Assembly (NCBI GenBank): GCA_014801955.1
Contig: JAAVDE010000001.1
Coordinates: forward strand, 32,838 to 96,837
Direction: 5' to 3'
DNA length: 64,000 nucleotides
DNA from: Bacteroides sp.
Lineage (GTDB): Bacteria; Bacteroidota; Bacteroidia; Bacteroidales; Muribaculaceae
This document shows positions 8,359 to 17,814 of this stretch, in pieces. Position 1 is the stretch's first letter. Each line of letters opens with the position of its first letter. The translations under genes and the position numbers were made by a program. Under the pieces are notes generated by a model. That model saw nothing but the letters and a program-made list of their open reading frames with translations, was not told where the DNA came from and searched no databases.

Positions 8359-11175
8359 ATGAAATTCGTAATAACTTTATTGCTTGCTATTCTCGGTGTT
8401 AATTCGGTTTATGCCCAGTCGTTTATCATTGAGAGCAGGGTTTGTGACAAAAACGATAATGAGGACGTAGTAGGCGCTACCGTCAGAGTGTTATCTTTGC
8501 CGGATTCGGCGTTTGTTTCGGCATCATCGGCTTATAGTCGCAGGCTGCGCAATGGCGAAGAATATATTACGTCAGACTTTAGAATAGTTCTTCCTTCAAG
8601 GCAATCTGACTATCTGATTGAGGTTAGCGCAACCGGTTATAATAAGGAATTTGTTAAGGTATCTCCGTCGACCTACGGTCGCCGCATGCGCAAAACAGAA
8701 TTGCCTATTATAATGCTTAAACACAAAACTCAAGAACTGAATCAGGTAACTGTAACATCGTCGCGAATAAAGTTTTTTCACCAAGGTGACACTGTGGTGT
8801 TCAACGCCGATGGTTTCAGACTTGCCGAGGGGTCAATGCTTGATGCCCTTGTCAGTCAACTTCCCGGAGTGGAACTCAAATCGGATGGCCGGATACTTTA
8901 TAACGGAAAGTACGTTGAATCTCTGCTGCTTGACGGAAAACACTTTTTTAACGGCAACAACCGGTTAATGCTTGAAAATATAGGAGCGTATACTGTCAAA
9001 AACATAAAGATATACGATAAATCAGGCGATGCCAGCGATTTCGCGGGTCGCGAAATCGGCAATGATAAGCAGCTTGTAATGGATGTTAAGCTGAAAAAAG
9101 AGTACTCTTCAGGTCTTATTCTGAATGCGGAGGCCGGAGGAGGAACAAATGACCGTTATTTAGGTCGTTTGTTTGGAATGTGGTTTAACTCTGATACACG
9201 TCTGACTGTCTATGGCAACTCAAATAATCTCAACGATGACCGTAAGCCCGGCCGATCGGATTCGTGGAAACCCGAGGATCTGAAAGTTGGTGTCAGAGGC
9301 TCAAATACCGGAGGATTTGATTACTCTGCAGATAAGAAGGCGGCAGGATGGAAAGCTTCAGGAAATATTCAGATCAGCCATGAGTCACTGGATAATCAAA
9401 CGGGTATTTACCGTACTAATTTTTTCGAAGAAGGAGATACTTATGACCGCGTGTCAGGCAATAATCATTCGAAAACATTCAAAGTATCGACTAACCATGA
9501 ATTGTATGTCAAACGCAAAATGTTTGATATTACAATAACACCGAGATTCGAGTATAATAACCTGTATAATGATGCTACGACCGCAAGTGTCACTTTTTCT
9601 TCCGTCAATTCCCAACCCGGATTCATGAGTGACTTTGTCAATCGCTATAATTCTGAGATACTCGAACGCTCAAAGACTCTATCGACAGGAATATCCGTAA
9701 ATTCCCGCATAAAGATTAAAGGTTGCTCGGATATAATGCGTATCGGAGTTTTCGGAGATTACAATAATATCCGCGCCGATAAGTTCAATCGTTATTCCAT
9801 AGAGTATGCTGAAAATCCCGAAATAGATCAGCTCTTTGATCGCTATTTCAAAAACCATCCTAATCATAATTCACGTTTAGGCGTAACTGCCGGCTACAAT
9901 CGCCGGTTGGCAGAGGGCATATCCATGGAACTGACTTATAAGTTTACTCTTTCTGACCGTGACGCCAACTCTACTTTATATAATTTACATGAACTGGCGG
10001 CGGACGAAGGTCTCACCATAGGACAGCTTCCGTCAATGGCGGAATATACTGCGACTGTTGATTATTCCAATAGCTTCGAAGCCCGTTATCGCAATAATTA
10101 CCACACTGTTTCTCCTCTGATTATATTTGATAGAGGTCAGTGGAGCGGTCAGATAAATATTCCTGTAACCGTTTCAGACCGAACCCTCGACTATTGCCGT
10201 GGGGATATTGATGCGCATATCAGACGTAACACGGGGTTAGTTAACGTTGAAAACACTTTTGTGCAGTGGGTTGCTCCTGACCGAACAAAGAAAGTAGAGT
10301 TTAATTACAACATGACCTCCGAGGCGCCTGATCTGATAAATTTCGTAGATATGACTGACGATGTCGACCCTTTGAACATTTATCTCGGAAATACTTCACT
10401 TAAAAATTCCCACCTCCATAATCTGCGGCTCGGTATCGAACTGATAAGTCCTGCGACAAAACTTATGCAATTCATCACGCTTAGATATTCTCGACTTGAC
10501 AATGCACTTTCCAAAGGCTTCATATATGACAGCGCAACCGGTGCGCGGCATTACAGAACGTATAATGTTGACGGGAACTGGGACGCAAACGCATCATACG
10601 GAGTTGGTACCCAGTTCGGAAAAACCAAGCAGTTTATGTTGCAGTCGCTGACCACGACAAGTATTGTAAACAGTGTGGATTTAGTCGGCGAAGACGCTGC
10701 CGAGCCAAGCCGCAACACAGTTATTACAAAGAGTATAAATGAAATTCTCAAAATATCGTATTCGTTGGGTAAGCATAATATCGGCTTCAATGCGGATGTG
10801 ACGTACCGTAATTATTCTGATGTTGTTAGAATGAATACGTGGACTCAACAATACGGAGTGAATGCTATTGTTTCACTAACCTCCGCGTTGCAACTTTCCA
10901 CTGATTTCAACGTGTACATGAGATCCGGTTATAACAACAGTGCGTTGAACACTACCGATCTGGTTTGGAATGCCAGACTCAGTTATTCCTTAATGCAAGG
11001 ACAACTCCAACTCATGCTTGACGGATTCGATATGCTTCATAACCTGAGCAATGTAACTTATAGTGTTAATGCTCAGGCGCGTACGGAGACTTATATAAGT
11101 GTGCTTCCCCGATACTTCATGTTTCATGTTCAATATCGGTTCAACAGGCAGCCCAAAAAGAAAAAAGGAAAGTAA
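8359..11175 (+). CDS. Large outer-membrane beta-barrel (TonB-receptor-like) protein, low GC
   Basis: A 938-residue exported protein. The signal peptide ends near VYAQS; a carboxypeptidase regulatory-like beta-sandwich follows (residues about 20-120, EDVVGATVRVLSLPDSAF), then a plug-like segment (QVTVTSSRIKFFHQGDTVVF ... DALVSQLPGVELKSDGRI) and a long barrel rich in aromatic strands that ends YFMFHVQYRFNRQPKKKKGK. This is the architecture of 'outer membrane beta-barrel family' proteins in Bacteroidales, which lack a SusD partner; the cargo is unknown. Codon use and GC are clearly lower than those of the genes that follow, suggesting recent acquisition. It converges with the 984-residue gene, two bases apart. 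Confidence 0.85.
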   Translation: MKFVITLLLAILGVNSVYAQSFIIESRVCDKNDNEDVVGATVRVLSLPDSAFVSASSAYSRRLRNGEEYITSDFRIVLPSRQSDYLIEVSATGYNKEFVKVSPSTYGRRMRKTELPIIMLKHKTQELNQVTVTSSRIKFFHQGDTVVFNADGFRLAEGSMLDALVSQLPGVELKSDGRILYNGKYVESLLLDGKHFFNGNNRLMLENIGAYTVKNIKIYDKSGDASDFAGREIGNDKQLVMDVKLKKEYSSGLILNAEAGGGTNDRYLGRLFGMWFNSDTRLTVYGNSNNLNDDRKPGRSDSWKPEDLKVGVRGSNTGGFDYSADKKAAGWKASGNIQISHESLDNQTGIYRTNFFEEGDTYDRVSGNNHSKTFKVSTNHELYVKRKMFDITITPRFEYNNLYNDATTASVTFSSVNSQPGFMSDFVNRYNSEILERSKTLSTGISVNSRIKIKGCSDIMRIGVFGDYNNIRADKFNRYSIEYAENPEIDQLFDRYFKNHPNHNSRLGVTAGYNRRLAEGISMELTYKFTLSDRDANSTLYNLHELAADEGLTIGQLPSMAEYTATVDYSNSFEARYRNNYHTVSPLIIFDRGQWSGQINIPVTVSDRTLDYCRGDIDAHIRRNTGLVNVENTFVQWVAPDRTKKVEFNYNMTSEAPDLINFVDMTDDVDPLNIYLGNTSLKNSHLHNLRLGIELISPATKLMQFITLRYSRLDNALSKGFIYDSATGARHYRTYNVDGNWDANASYGVGTQFGKTKQFMLQSLTTTSIVNSVDLVGEDAAEPSRNTVITKSINEILKISYSLGKHNIGFNADVTYRNYSDVVRMNTWTQQYGVNAIVSLTSALQLSTDFNVYMRSGYNNSALNTTDLVWNARLSYSLMQGQLQLMLDGFDMLHNLSNVTYSVNAQARTETYISVLPRYFMFHVQYRFNRQPKKKKGK

Positions 11176-11177
11176 GA

Positions 11178-14132
11178 TTAGTTTTCGGGTTTGGCGACTA
11201 CGCCGCGGCCGGTGCGGCCGTTGAGGGCGATTTTCAGGGGTGACGGAAAGCGCACGACGCGGAGCGACGGGCTTTCGTAGGCGGCGGGGAGGGAGTCGAG
11301 GTAGTCAACGTCGTAGTGGCCGGAGTTCTGGTCAATAGTGAAGTAGCCGGCGCCTACGGAGGTCAGATTCTGGAAGAAGTGGGTGCCCTGGGAGGGTTCG
11401 ATGCGGTAGCCTGGCAGCGAGGATTCAACTATCAGGCGCGCGCCGGAAATGTGGGGCCACTTGACGGGAATGCCCAGCGCAGGGTCAGATGAGCCCCAGC
11501 GGCCCGGGCCGACGAGCAGGTAGGGTTCGCCCGATTCGAGAAAGCGGAGGTTGAGTTGCTCGATTTCGCGGGCCAGGGCGGGGTTGTTGGCGGAGTTGAA
11601 GGCTTGCGGACGAACGTAGACGATGGTCGACACGCCTTCGATGTTGCCGTTGCCCAGCGCGGTCGTCGAGGTCAGGATGGTTTCGTTTTCGGGGAGGGAG
11701 AGAACGGCTTCGTCGCCGATTTCTTTTTTGTCGACTATGGGGCGGATCTGGAGCCAGTAGATGGTGCCGGAGTTGGGGCCGTTGACGATTCCGGCAAATT
11801 CGATTTCAACCGGTCGCGCCATTTCGCGGGCGCCGGTCTCGAGCATGAAGGCTGCCCCCGGGGCCAGGGGAAAGCAGTCGTGGTTGAGCATGTTGGCGAA
11901 GGTAACGACCTTTCGGCCCGGACCCTGGTCGGAGTCGCGCAGGATTTGGTCGTCGAGGCTGTAGGTGGAAACCATGAAGCGGAGCGCGTCGGTCCCGGCC
12001 AGCGACTGAACGCGCAGAGTGCGCAGGTTAAAGCCGTCGTCGGCCGTGAAGTCGGTTGGCGCCGAGTCGGTCATGTCCAGGGCAACCAGGCGCGTCTGAG
12101 TGTCGCGCAGGGCCAGGTCGAGGGTTGAGGTTTGAAGAACCTTGGTCGGGTGTTTGGGCGAGAAGCGCAGGGCCGTTCCGCCGTCAACGATTGTTTTGCC
12201 CAGGCCGATAGCGACCTGAACCACGCCCTCCTCGGGGCGCTCGTCGCCCAGCGGATAGTAGTTGAGCGAGCGGCCAACGCCGGAAAAGGAGGGAAAGTAG
12301 AGGTCGGAGTGGCGAACGCCAACGACCTCCTGGATAATGACGGCCATTTTTTCCTGGTCGATAACGTTGGAGGTGGCGGTCATGTAGGCCTTGGAGTCAC
12401 CATAGAAAACCGAGGCATAGACGCTCTTAACGGCGTCGCAGAGCATGCGCAGGGTTTCGGCGCGCCGGTCGGGGCGGTTCTGAATCATGTAGGTCGCATA
12501 AACGCCGGCAAAAGGCTGATAGTGGGAGTCCTCGAGCAGCGACGAGGAGCGAACGGCCAGCGGCTTGTCGACCACGTCGAGCAGCGCCGACAGGTCGTCG
12601 GTCAGCTCGTCGGGGAGCCGGGCGGCGAGGAAAGCGCGGTGAATTTCCGAGTCGGGAGCCGGGGAGAGGGCCAGCGGATAGAGGTTGTTGTCGGCCATGA
12701 AGCGGTCAAACAGGTCGGTGCAGATAACTACCGTTCGCGGAATCGTTATGTTAACCTTGGTTCCGTTGACCGAGTCGGTTTCCGGATATTTTTTTATGAT
12801 GGCGTCGATGAAGGCCAGGCCGCGCCCTTTGCCGCCCATCGAGCCTTTGCCGATGCGCGCAAAGTTGGAATAGCGGTCGAAGCGCTCTTTTTCAAAAACG
12901 GCCACCACGCCGCGGTTCTTCATGCGGCGATAGGAAACTATGGCGTCGAGAAAATGGAGCTTCGCCGCCGGAATTTCGTCGATGGAGCGCGTGCGGTGGT
13001 TCTTAATAACGTCGGCGATGGCAAAAATGGCGCGCGAGTAGAGCCAGCGTGAAATGTCGTTGCGGCGGGCGTGGTAGAAGAGCGTCTTGTCGGGAATCTC
13101 CATCATTTTGTATTGCAGGTCTTTCAGGGACCTGATACGCATGATTTCGGCGCCGGTGTCGGGGTCGCGCATAATGAAGTCGCCGAAGCCGAAGTTGGCC
13201 GTTATGGCTTCGCCGAGGTCAACGGGGAGCTTCTTTGAGTTCTTGTCGAGGAAAATTCCGTTGAACGGGCCAACGAACTCGCGGTTGGCGGTTTCGGAGC
13301 TTTCAACGATGATGGGAACGTAGGGGTCGTGGCGGCGGATATATTCGGCCAGCACAATGCCGGCGCGCGGGTCTTTTTGGCCGTCGCGCATGAAGGAAAC
13401 GTCGGTTATGACGCCCAGAAGGTTGCGGCCGAACTTGCCGTAGAGGTCAACGGCCTCTTCGTAATTGCGGGCAAGGATAACCTTGGGGCGGCCACGCATG
13501 CGGAGCATTTTTTCGTGGTCGTTGAGCGCCTCGGTCGAGAAATGCTGGCTCTGCTGCAGCAGGAATTTATAGAGGTGGGGCAGAACCGAGGAGTAGAACC
13601 TGACGGAATCTTCGACGAGCATGATGGTCTGAACGCCAACGGTGTTGACGTCATAGTCGGCGTTCATGCGGTCTTCGAGCAGCTTGATGATTGCGAGAAT
13701 CAGGTCCATGTTGCCGAGCCAGGAAAAGACGTAGTCAACGTCGTCGAGGTTCTCGGCGGCGAGCCGGCGGCTGACCTCGCGCGAGAAGGGGGTCAGAACC
13801 ACTATGGGCGTCTGCGGGGCGCAGCGCTTGATTTCGCGCAGCCCGGAGAAGGAGTCGGGAATCGACGGCCCGGGCATAACGATTATGAGGTCAAACGCTT
13901 TGACGGCCAGGGCGCCGATGGCTTCGGTGGAGTCGTTGACGCGCGTAACTCGCGGTGGCGACGAAAGGTTCAGGGCGTTATATTCAAAAAACAGTTGCTC
14001 TTCGACTCGGCCATCTTCCTCCATGATGAAGGCGTCGTAGGGCGACGCAACGAGCAGAACGCTGTGGATTCGGCGCTGCATGAGGTCGCTGAACGCCGTG
14101 TCGCGGAGGTAGAGGCGAGATGAGTCGGTCAT
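11178..14132 (-). CDS. REC-REC-PPDK_N protein (PEP/pyruvate-binding domain protein without phosphotransfer domains)
   Basis: A 984-residue cytoplasmic protein. Residues 20-150 form a receiver-like domain whose phospho-acceptor site is lost (DLIIVMPGPS where Asp is expected). Residues 168-310 form a second receiver-like domain with MLVEDS and a plausible acceptor Asp244 (GVITDVSF). From about 425 onward it matches the ATP-grasp PPDK_N domain of PEP synthase and PPDK (GKGSMGGKGRGLAFIDAII; LAVRSSSLLEDSHYQPFAGVY; late EIEFAGIVNG region). The phospho-histidine and PEP-binding barrel domains are absent, so it cannot be a complete PEP synthase. Such proteins are conserved in Bacteroidales with unknown function. 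It abuts the upstream lipoprotein gene with no gap. Confidence 0.85.
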   Translation of the reverse strand: MTDSSRLYLRDTAFSDLMQRRIHSVLLVASPYDAFIMEEDGRVEEQLFFEYNALNLSSPPRVTRVNDSTEAIGALAVKAFDLIIVMPGPSIPDSFSGLREIKRCAPQTPIVVLTPFSREVSRRLAAENLDDVDYVFSWLGNMDLILAIIKLLEDRMNADYDVNTVGVQTIMLVEDSVRFYSSVLPHLYKFLLQQSQHFSTEALNDHEKMLRMRGRPKVILARNYEEAVDLYGKFGRNLLGVITDVSFMRDGQKDPRAGIVLAEYIRRHDPYVPIIVESSETANREFVGPFNGIFLDKNSKKLPVDLGEAITANFGFGDFIMRDPDTGAEIMRIRSLKDLQYKMMEIPDKTLFYHARRNDISRWLYSRAIFAIADVIKNHRTRSIDEIPAAKLHFLDAIVSYRRMKNRGVVAVFEKERFDRYSNFARIGKGSMGGKGRGLAFIDAIIKKYPETDSVNGTKVNITIPRTVVICTDLFDRFMADNNLYPLALSPAPDSEIHRAFLAARLPDELTDDLSALLDVVDKPLAVRSSSLLEDSHYQPFAGVYATYMIQNRPDRRAETLRMLCDAVKSVYASVFYGDSKAYMTATSNVIDQEKMAVIIQEVVGVRHSDLYFPSFSGVGRSLNYYPLGDERPEEGVVQVAIGLGKTIVDGGTALRFSPKHPTKVLQTSTLDLALRDTQTRLVALDMTDSAPTDFTADDGFNLRTLRVQSLAGTDALRFMVSTYSLDDQILRDSDQGPGRKVVTFANMLNHDCFPLAPGAAFMLETGAREMARPVEIEFAGIVNGPNSGTIYWLQIRPIVDKKEIGDEAVLSLPENETILTSTTALGNGNIEGVSTIVYVRPQAFNSANNPALAREIEQLNLRFLESGEPYLLVGPGRWGSSDPALGIPVKWPHISGARLIVESSLPGYRIEPSQGTHFFQNLTSVGAGYFTIDQNSGHYDVDYLDSLPAAYESPSLRVVRFPSPLKIALNGRTGRGVVAKPEN

Positions 14133-15617
14133 TTATTTTTCGAGGATTATGGGTTGGGGCATTTCGGAGTGGATTGCGTTCAGCAGGGCCGAGGCATTCG
14201 GGTCGGCGGGGTTGGCAATCAGCTCGGGGATGTTGAAGGTCTTGGTGAACGCTCGGTAGAAATCGGGCGATTTCTGGGGAACGGCCAGCGGCTTGGTCGC
14301 ACGCCCCGTTTGCGGGTCGAAGGCGGCGATGAAGGGGCGGGCCCAGAGGCCGTCGAGGCGCTTGGACGAGAACACGAACCAGCGGCCCGTAGAGCTCCAG
14401 CTATGATAGGAGTCAACGGCGTCGGGGGCGTTGACTTCGGTCATTTCGCGCCATTGGCCGCTGTGCAGGTCGAGCAGGCAGAGCTGGCTCTCGGGATGCC
14501 AGATGGAGAAGGTTCCGTAGGTCATGCGAGTGAACATCAGCCAGCGGCCGTCGGGGCTGACGCGCGGAAACGACACCGACGCCGAGTCGGCGGCGGCATC
14601 ATAGAGAGTGCGGAAGTTGGAAAAGGAGCCGTTGGCCGCGTCGAAGTCAATGGCGCAGAGGTCATAGTGGGTCATCTCCGGGGCGTTGGCCGACTGGGTC
14701 GGGTCGCTGACCAGGGCGCGGCAGAAGTAGAGCGTGCGCCCGTCGGGCGACCAGTTCGGAAAGGTTTCAATCGCGTGGTTGCCGCAGAGCGTGTCGGCCG
14801 AGTAGGCGCGGTGGCGCTCAACGTCGTAGACCATCAGGTCGGCGCTTTCGTCGACCACCTCTATTGGCTTCATGCCCGAGGAGTGGAAAATCTGCCCTAC
14901 CTGGTTGGCCGAAAAGGCGATGAAGCGTCCGTCGCGGCTCCAGCTGGGGTAGGTTGCGCCGTGGGCGGCGCCGGTGAATGACGAGCTGATTTTCTCAACC
15001 TTGCCGTTGCGCGAAATCAGAGTGCCGCCATCCTTGCCGCGAACGTGGACCATCATTCCCTTGCCGGGGTCGTTCGACGCGAAGTTATGGCAGTTGATGC
15101 ACTGGTTGTCGAAGTCTTTGTTTTCGAGAATGGGCGTTTGGGTGTAGCTTTCGAGATCGCGCTGGTAGATTCCTATGGCAGACCAGAGTTCATAGCCGGG
15201 ATAGAGCAGACGGTAGGTCAGATAGCGGTCGATGGAGTCGGCGGCCACCGGACACACGATGTCGGGCGCCTGGTTCCACTTGCCGTCGGCCCCCTTGGCG
15301 GCGAAACGCAGATAAATCGAGTCGCCGGCGGCTTCGGCCAGCAGTTTGCGCCAGGGTTTGAGCGGAAGGGTAACGTAGCCGTCGGCGCCGCTGCTGACCG
15401 TTATTGCCGGCTCGAGGCCGCAGCGCCCAACCTGGGTTTGCCAGGCCGCGGCGGAGTCGGTTATTATAAAGGTCGGAGCGGCAATATTGGCCGGGAAGGT
15501 GACCCCGGCATAGTCGGGTTCCAACGCCGGGGTTGCGAGAGTGTGGAGCTCGGGCGCTACGGGGCGCGAGCAGGCTGCCAGCAGGGGCAGCGCCAGGAGA
15601 GTCAGGCGTTTAATCAT
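14133..15617 (-). CDS. TolB/PD40-like beta-propeller lipoprotein with a CxxCH haem-binding motif
   Basis: A 494-residue lipoprotein (lipobox LAAC, Cys16). Several PD40 propeller blades are visible: YPSWSRDGRFIAFSANQ, FPNWSPDGRTLYFCRA, FPRVSPDGRWLMFTRM and YHSWSSTGRWFVFSSK. At residues 173-177 it has CINCH inside ENKDFDNQCINCHNFASND, the covalent c-type haem-attachment motif, and annotated relatives are sometimes called cytochrome c-related. Whether haem is attached depends on a cytochrome c maturation system, which is not visible in this window. It lies directly between a membrane protein gene and the REC-PPDK_N gene with zero spacing, so the three are probably one functional unit. Confidence 0.8.
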   Translation of the reverse strand: MIKRLTLLALPLLAACSRPVAPELHTLATPALEPDYAGVTFPANIAAPTFIITDSAAAWQTQVGRCGLEPAITVSSGADGYVTLPLKPWRKLLAEAAGDSIYLRFAAKGADGKWNQAPDIVCPVAADSIDRYLTYRLLYPGYELWSAIGIYQRDLESYTQTPILENKDFDNQCINCHNFASNDPGKGMMVHVRGKDGGTLISRNGKVEKISSSFTGAAHGATYPSWSRDGRFIAFSANQVGQIFHSSGMKPIEVVDESADLMVYDVERHRAYSADTLCGNHAIETFPNWSPDGRTLYFCRALVSDPTQSANAPEMTHYDLCAIDFDAANGSFSNFRTLYDAAADSASVSFPRVSPDGRWLMFTRMTYGTFSIWHPESQLCLLDLHSGQWREMTEVNAPDAVDSYHSWSSTGRWFVFSSKRLDGLWARPFIAAFDPQTGRATKPLAVPQKSPDFYRAFTKTFNIPELIANPADPNASALLNAIHSEMPQPIILEK

Positions 15618-17120
15618 TTAGAAGTTGAGCTTGTTGCCCGAAGGCGAAATGAACGAAAGATAATACCAGTAGGAGCTGCGCTGCTCGGGCGAGAAGTTGG
15701 CGAACTGCCCTTTTTGTTTCTCGGCCATGAAGGCGCGGTAGGCGGCATCGACCTCGGGCGAGATTTTGAAGCCGTCGGCGGCCAGGCGGTCGGAGCCGTA
15801 GTTGAGGCGCACCAGGCAGAGCGCTTCCTGGTAAACGCGTGGCAGCTCGGTGCCGGGCGCATAGAACTGACACAAGTTGTTGTAGAACACACCCAGGTTG
15901 TTGGCCAGCATAAAGGTCAGCATCATGTATTGACGGGCCATTTCGTTTGATGGGTCGTGGAGGAGGATATATTTGCAGTCGGCGCCGATGTTCAAAACGT
16001 TGTCGAACCGCGGCGGATTTTGTTCAACTCCGGCCAGGGCGTTGCGCAGCCCCGGAACGTGGCCGTTCTTCATGGCGTCTTCCAATCGGCGGGCTTCGCC
16101 GCGATAGAAGAGCGTTTGTTTCAGCGGATTAATAAACTTCTGCGCCTGCAGCGGCTTGCCGGTTTCAATGTAGTAGCGCGCCAGGTTGGTCAGGTGAGAG
16201 GCCGTTTCGCCCCAGCCGACCAGGGCCTCGAACTCCCAGTGCATGGCCGAGTTGAGCGCGCCCAACTGCTCGTAGACAAAGCCGCCATACTCGGCGCGGT
16301 TCTTGTCGGCCTTCCAGGGAAAGAAGAGCGAGTTGGGTCCGTGGGCCTGCGGAAGGTCAAAAACGTGGTCGAGCAGTTCGCCGCGATGGAAGAGCGCCAT
16401 GCCGCGGAAATATGACATCAGGTGGTTCTTCACTCCCGTTTCGGCCTGACGGTTAACAAGGTCAATAACCTCGTCCCAGTCGGCGCGGCGAACGGCCTGC
16501 GAGGCTTTGACCATCAGTTTTTCGTTGAGTTTCTGAGTCTTGACCTCCTCGCGGGTAAACGAGCGCTCATGGCCGTCGGGCATCGTTATGGTAACCGGGC
16601 GGAATGAGTAGTAGTAGAAAGCGCCGAAAATGGCCGCTATTATAACCGGCGACGCATAGGAGAGGAAAGGGCGGGGAATCCGGCGCACGGTCTTGCGCGC
16701 AGGGAGCAGGCGCGCAACGATGTAGGCGCCCAGGGTGGCGAGAAAGACTATCAGCAGGGTTTTCAGTGAGCCGTCGATGTTAACGGTGGTGAAAAACGTC
16801 CATATCGGCAGGATGGCCGAGAGCTGCAGGGTGTCGTCGAAGCCGGCCTGGCGCCGCAAAATGCTGCGCGTCATGCAGTAGACCCCGGTCAGCATCGCCG
16901 ACCATATGAGCGCCGCCAGCCAGGGATAATAGCCGAACTGCGCCAAAAATGCCACCGCGGGCGCCGCGAGGCCTTTCTGGTGGGCGGTTTCGCGGATGTA
17001 GTCAAGCGAGAAGCGGAAAAGATGGTGCTCTTCGTGGAAGATTATAACGTGGCGATACAGCGTTATGTACGCCACAAAGAGAATTACGAGCAGAGCAGCC
17101 GGAGCGAGGTGTTTTTTCAT
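15618..17120 (-). CDS. Conserved Bacteroidales membrane protein with TPR-like soluble domain (DUF6057-like)
   Basis: A 500-residue protein. The first about 180 residues contain roughly five hydrophobic segments (ALLVILFVAYITLY; YYPWLAALIWSAML; LLIVFLATLGAYIVARLL; SPVIIAAIFGAFYYY). The rest is a helical soluble domain with TPR-like spacing (NHLMSYFRGMALFHRGELLDHVF; HLTNLARYYIETGKPLQAQKF; MARQYMMLTFMLANNLGVF). I recognise it as a conserved Bacteroidales family, tentatively DUF6057, with no established function. Its stop is immediately followed by the CxxCH lipoprotein start, and in Bacteroidales such neighbours suggest a shared envelope task. Confidence 0.6.
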   Translation of the reverse strand: MKKHLAPAALLVILFVAYITLYRHVIIFHEEHHLFRFSLDYIRETAHQKGLAAPAVAFLAQFGYYPWLAALIWSAMLTGVYCMTRSILRRQAGFDDTLQLSAILPIWTFFTTVNIDGSLKTLLIVFLATLGAYIVARLLPARKTVRRIPRPFLSYASPVIIAAIFGAFYYYSFRPVTITMPDGHERSFTREEVKTQKLNEKLMVKASQAVRRADWDEVIDLVNRQAETGVKNHLMSYFRGMALFHRGELLDHVFDLPQAHGPNSLFFPWKADKNRAEYGGFVYEQLGALNSAMHWEFEALVGWGETASHLTNLARYYIETGKPLQAQKFINPLKQTLFYRGEARRLEDAMKNGHVPGLRNALAGVEQNPPRFDNVLNIGADCKYILLHDPSNEMARQYMMLTFMLANNLGVFYNNLCQFYAPGTELPRVYQEALCLVRLNYGSDRLAADGFKISPEVDAAYRAFMAEKQKGQFANFSPEQRSSYWYYLSFISPSGNKLNF

Positions 17121-17145
17121 TGGTTGTCAAATGGTTGGTCTTTTT

Positions 17146-17814
17146 CTATGATTGGTCGAGGAGGCCGTCGCGCAGGCGAATCTGGCGGTCGGCGGCTGCG
17201 GCGAGGTCAAGGTCGTGGGTAACGATAACGAAGCTCTGGCCGCGGTCGCGGCGCAGGTCAAAGAAGAGGCGGTGAAGCTCGTTGCGGTTGGCCGAATCGA
17301 GCGCGCCTGAGGGTTCGTCGGCCAGAATTACCGCCGGATTGTTGATCAGCGCGCGGGCAACCGCCGCCCGCTGGCGTTCGCCGCCCGAAAGCTGCGCGGG
17401 GCGGTGGGTCAGACGCCCCGCCAGCCCCATGTAGTCAAGCAGTTGGCGGGCGCGCCCAAGGGCATCGGCGCGTCGGTCGCCACCAATCAGCGCCGGAAGC
17501 GCAACGTTCTCTTCCAACGTGAACTCCGGCAGCAGGTTATGCAGCTGAAAAACGAAGCCGATCCGGCGGTTGCGGAACTCCGCCAGCCGCCGCGGCGACA
17601 GGTCAAAGATGTTGGTCGGCCCCGAGGAGTCAACGTAGGTAACACTGCCGCCATCGGGCCGCTCGAGCGACCCCATTATTTGCAGCAGCGTTGTTTTGCC
17701 GGCGCCCGAGGGGCCAACGATGGCTACCACTTCGGAGTTGCCGACGGTTAGCGAAACTCCCCGGAGAACCTCCAGTGAGTCAAAGCGTTTTCTGATGTCG
17801 GCAACCTGAATCAT
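17146..17814 (-). CDS. LolD-like ABC transporter ATP-binding protein
   Basis: A complete 222-residue ABC ATPase: Walker A GPSGAGKT (residues 34-41), Q-loop [13 protein letters not shown], signature [15 protein letters not shown], Walker [10 protein letters not shown] and H-loop IVTHD. The Q-loop sequence and size place it in the LolD/MacB group, which works with FtsX-type permeases in lipoprotein release or macrolide and peptide efflux. No permease gene is adjacent, so its partner must be encoded elsewhere. It overlaps the ribBA stop by 4 bp, so its expression is coupled to riboflavin biosynthesis. Confidence 0.88.
   Translation of the reverse strand: MIQVADIRKRFDSLEVLRGVSLTVGNSEVVAIVGPSGAGKTTLLQIMGSLERPDGGSVTYVDSSGPTNIFDLSPRRLAEFRNRRIGFVFQLHNLLPEFTLEENVALPALIGGDRRADALGRARQLLDYMGLAGRLTHRPAQLSGGERQRAAVARALINNPAVILADEPSGALDSANRNELHRLFFDLRRDRGQSFVIVTHDLDLAAAADRQIRLRDGLLDQS

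Noticed and set aside
11178-14132. Complete PEP synthase or PPDK
   Set aside because: Only the ATP-grasp domain is present; the phospho-histidine and PEP-binding barrel domains are missing.
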